Shown here piece by piece: positions 63,273 through 64,000 of a DNA stretch of 64,000 nucleotides. A program made the translations under genes and the position numbers. The stretch is taken from assembly GCA_020632975.1 (NCBI GenBank), contig JACKEL010000001.1, positions 434,001 to 498,000 of the forward strand. The letters run 5' to 3'. This stretch comes from Myxococcales bacterium (lineage in GTDB: Bacteria; Myxococcota_C; UBA6777). The notes below the pieces were generated by a model. That model had not been told where the DNA came from. It saw only the letters and a list, made by a program, of their open reading frames with translations, and searched no databases. Every line of letters begins with the position of its first letter. Within the stretch, counting starts at the first letter, position 1.

Positions 63273-64000
63273 TTAATCAGGTTGTTGATAGGAAGCCCTC
63301 ACACGTTCGGGGCTTTGGCCTGTCCAAGCATGAAACGCCCGAAAAAAAGAACTGGTCTCGTTGAAACCTAGCAAGATCGAGATCTCTGCGCTCGAAAGTG
63401 CGGAGTGTTGGAGATAATGACGCGCAAGCTGTTCACGGCTTTCGTTGAGGACGGCTTGGAAACTTGTGTCCTCTTCCTTCAAGCGACGTTGCAAAGTGCG
63501 CGTGCTCAAAGCCAGCGCCTTCGCGACTTGGCCCATGGATGCACGGCCGCTTGGCAACATCTCCAAAAGCACGCTTTTGACGCGCTCAATCGTCGTTGCA
63601 TCACTCGTCAACTCAGACAACCTTCGACGCATCTCTGGTTGAAAAAACTCCCACATCTTCTGATTTGACGTAAGAAAAGGTCGCCTCGCATCCTGCGCAG
63701 AAAATACGACAGTGTGCGTTTCTCCCCATCGGATGGGGGCACCAAAAAAGGCCTCATAAGCCTCAGAACAAGGAAAACGATAGCTTGAGATCACCTCAAG
63801 AGGACAAATGTCTTCGCGTGTGGCGATCCTTGCCAGCCGCACAATAAAAAGCAGCTCGATCAGCACCAGAGCCAGTGGAGGATCAGGAGCAAGCGCAGGG
63901 TATTCATACGTGATGTGCGTGGTATCTTCCCCCTGCTCGACATGGAGTTCCATAGGCGCGATCAGCTTTTTGTAATGACTTAGCCGCTCCGCAGCGCGAT
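63273..64000 (-). CDS. AraC family transcriptional regulator, 5' end beyond the window
   Basis: The frame is open to the end of the window. Residues upstream of the ATG at 63953 (ERLSHYKKLIAP) continue the family sequence, so the real start lies outside. The N-terminal part resembles the Arabinose_bd/AraC_binding_2 domain seen in OruR/ArgR-type regulators (SEAYEAFFGAPIRWG). The C-terminal double helix-turn-helix is complete (RASMGQVAKALALSTRTLQRRL and SALSSAEISILLGFNETSSFFRAFHAWTGQSPERVR). Such proteins often control amino-acid or fatty-acid catabolism. The converging SDR gene is 125 bases away. Confidence 0.92.
   Translation of the reverse strand, partial: RAAERLSHYKKLIAPMELHVEQGEDTTHITYEYPALAPDPPLALVLIELLFIVRLARIATREDICPLEVISSYRFPCSEAYEAFFGAPIRWGETHTVVFSAQDARRPFLTSNQKMWEFFQPEMRRRLSELTSDATTIERVKSVLLEMLPSGRASMGQVAKALALSTRTLQRRLKEEDTSFQAVLNESREQLARHYLQHSALSSAEISILLGFNETSSFFRAFHAWTGQSPERVRASYQQPD

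Overview
The window looks like chromosome from a Gram-negative bacterium of the Myxococcota (deltaproteobacterial) type. The base composition is moderate, and the coding strand is rich in CAA, GAA and AAA codons. The assignment rests on protein architecture: many secreted lipoproteins with Pro/Glu- or Cys-rich linkers, C-terminal GC-x-C / transmembrane / Arg tails of the MYXO-CTERM kind, MopE-like Asn/Asp-Cys-Asp repeats, a TIG-like domain fused to collagen repeats, and tandem CHRD, VWC and Kazal modules. It is inferred without a database search.

Positions 1-11520 hold the most striking locus. A TetR regulator (cut by the window start) is followed by a giant type I fatty acid synthase of about 3,380 residues, ordered AT-ER-DH-MPT-ACP-KR-KS as in Mycobacterium/Corynebacterium FAS-I, and a holo-ACP synthase that overlaps it by 4 bases. 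A 14-bp palindrome lies in the probable fas promoter. The fas-acpS gene pair is an actinobacterial arrangement, so its presence beside myxobacterial-type surface proteins is unexpected. A KAS III-like enzyme with an altered active site lies further on (45121-46116).

Positions 11747-37512 are mainly a bank of exported proteins. They are a ten-domain CHRD lipoprotein, a small Cys-rich lipoprotein, a TIG/collagen lipoprotein, a beta-propeller protein, a five-VWC/three-Kazal lipoprotein, two right-handed beta-helix proteins, a LAS-type peptidase with Cys repeats and MopE motifs, and a di-haem RoxA/MauG-like lipoprotein. Among them sit housekeeping or metabolic genes: a YaiI-like protein, a VOC protein, a TetR/SDR divergent pair with a clear operator array, a pirin, a thioesterase, a GAF sensor and a TPR protein.

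Positions 37548-49099 hold a TetR-alpha/beta hydrolase operon whose operator sits exactly between -35 and -10, then fumC, an MFS exporter, a TnpB-only IS605-type element with recognisable end hairpins, a small membrane protein, the KAS III-like gene, a dual-specificity phosphatase, a cytochrome P460-like lipoprotein, and an unusual signal-less repetitive protein behind a textbook sigma-54 promoter.

Positions 49298-64000 hold a radical SAM protein, an SDR, two decayed genes (a TetR fragment and a frameshifted beta-propeller), a leucine-rich-repeat membrane protein, a lipoprotein with a possible nuclease-like core, a GST plus MsrB-like redox pair, an amidase lipoprotein with three RLDTR-type domains, a DUF1653 protein, a MalT-type LuxR regulator, an SDR and an AraC regulator cut by the window end. 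No rRNA, tRNA or CRISPR array was recognised.
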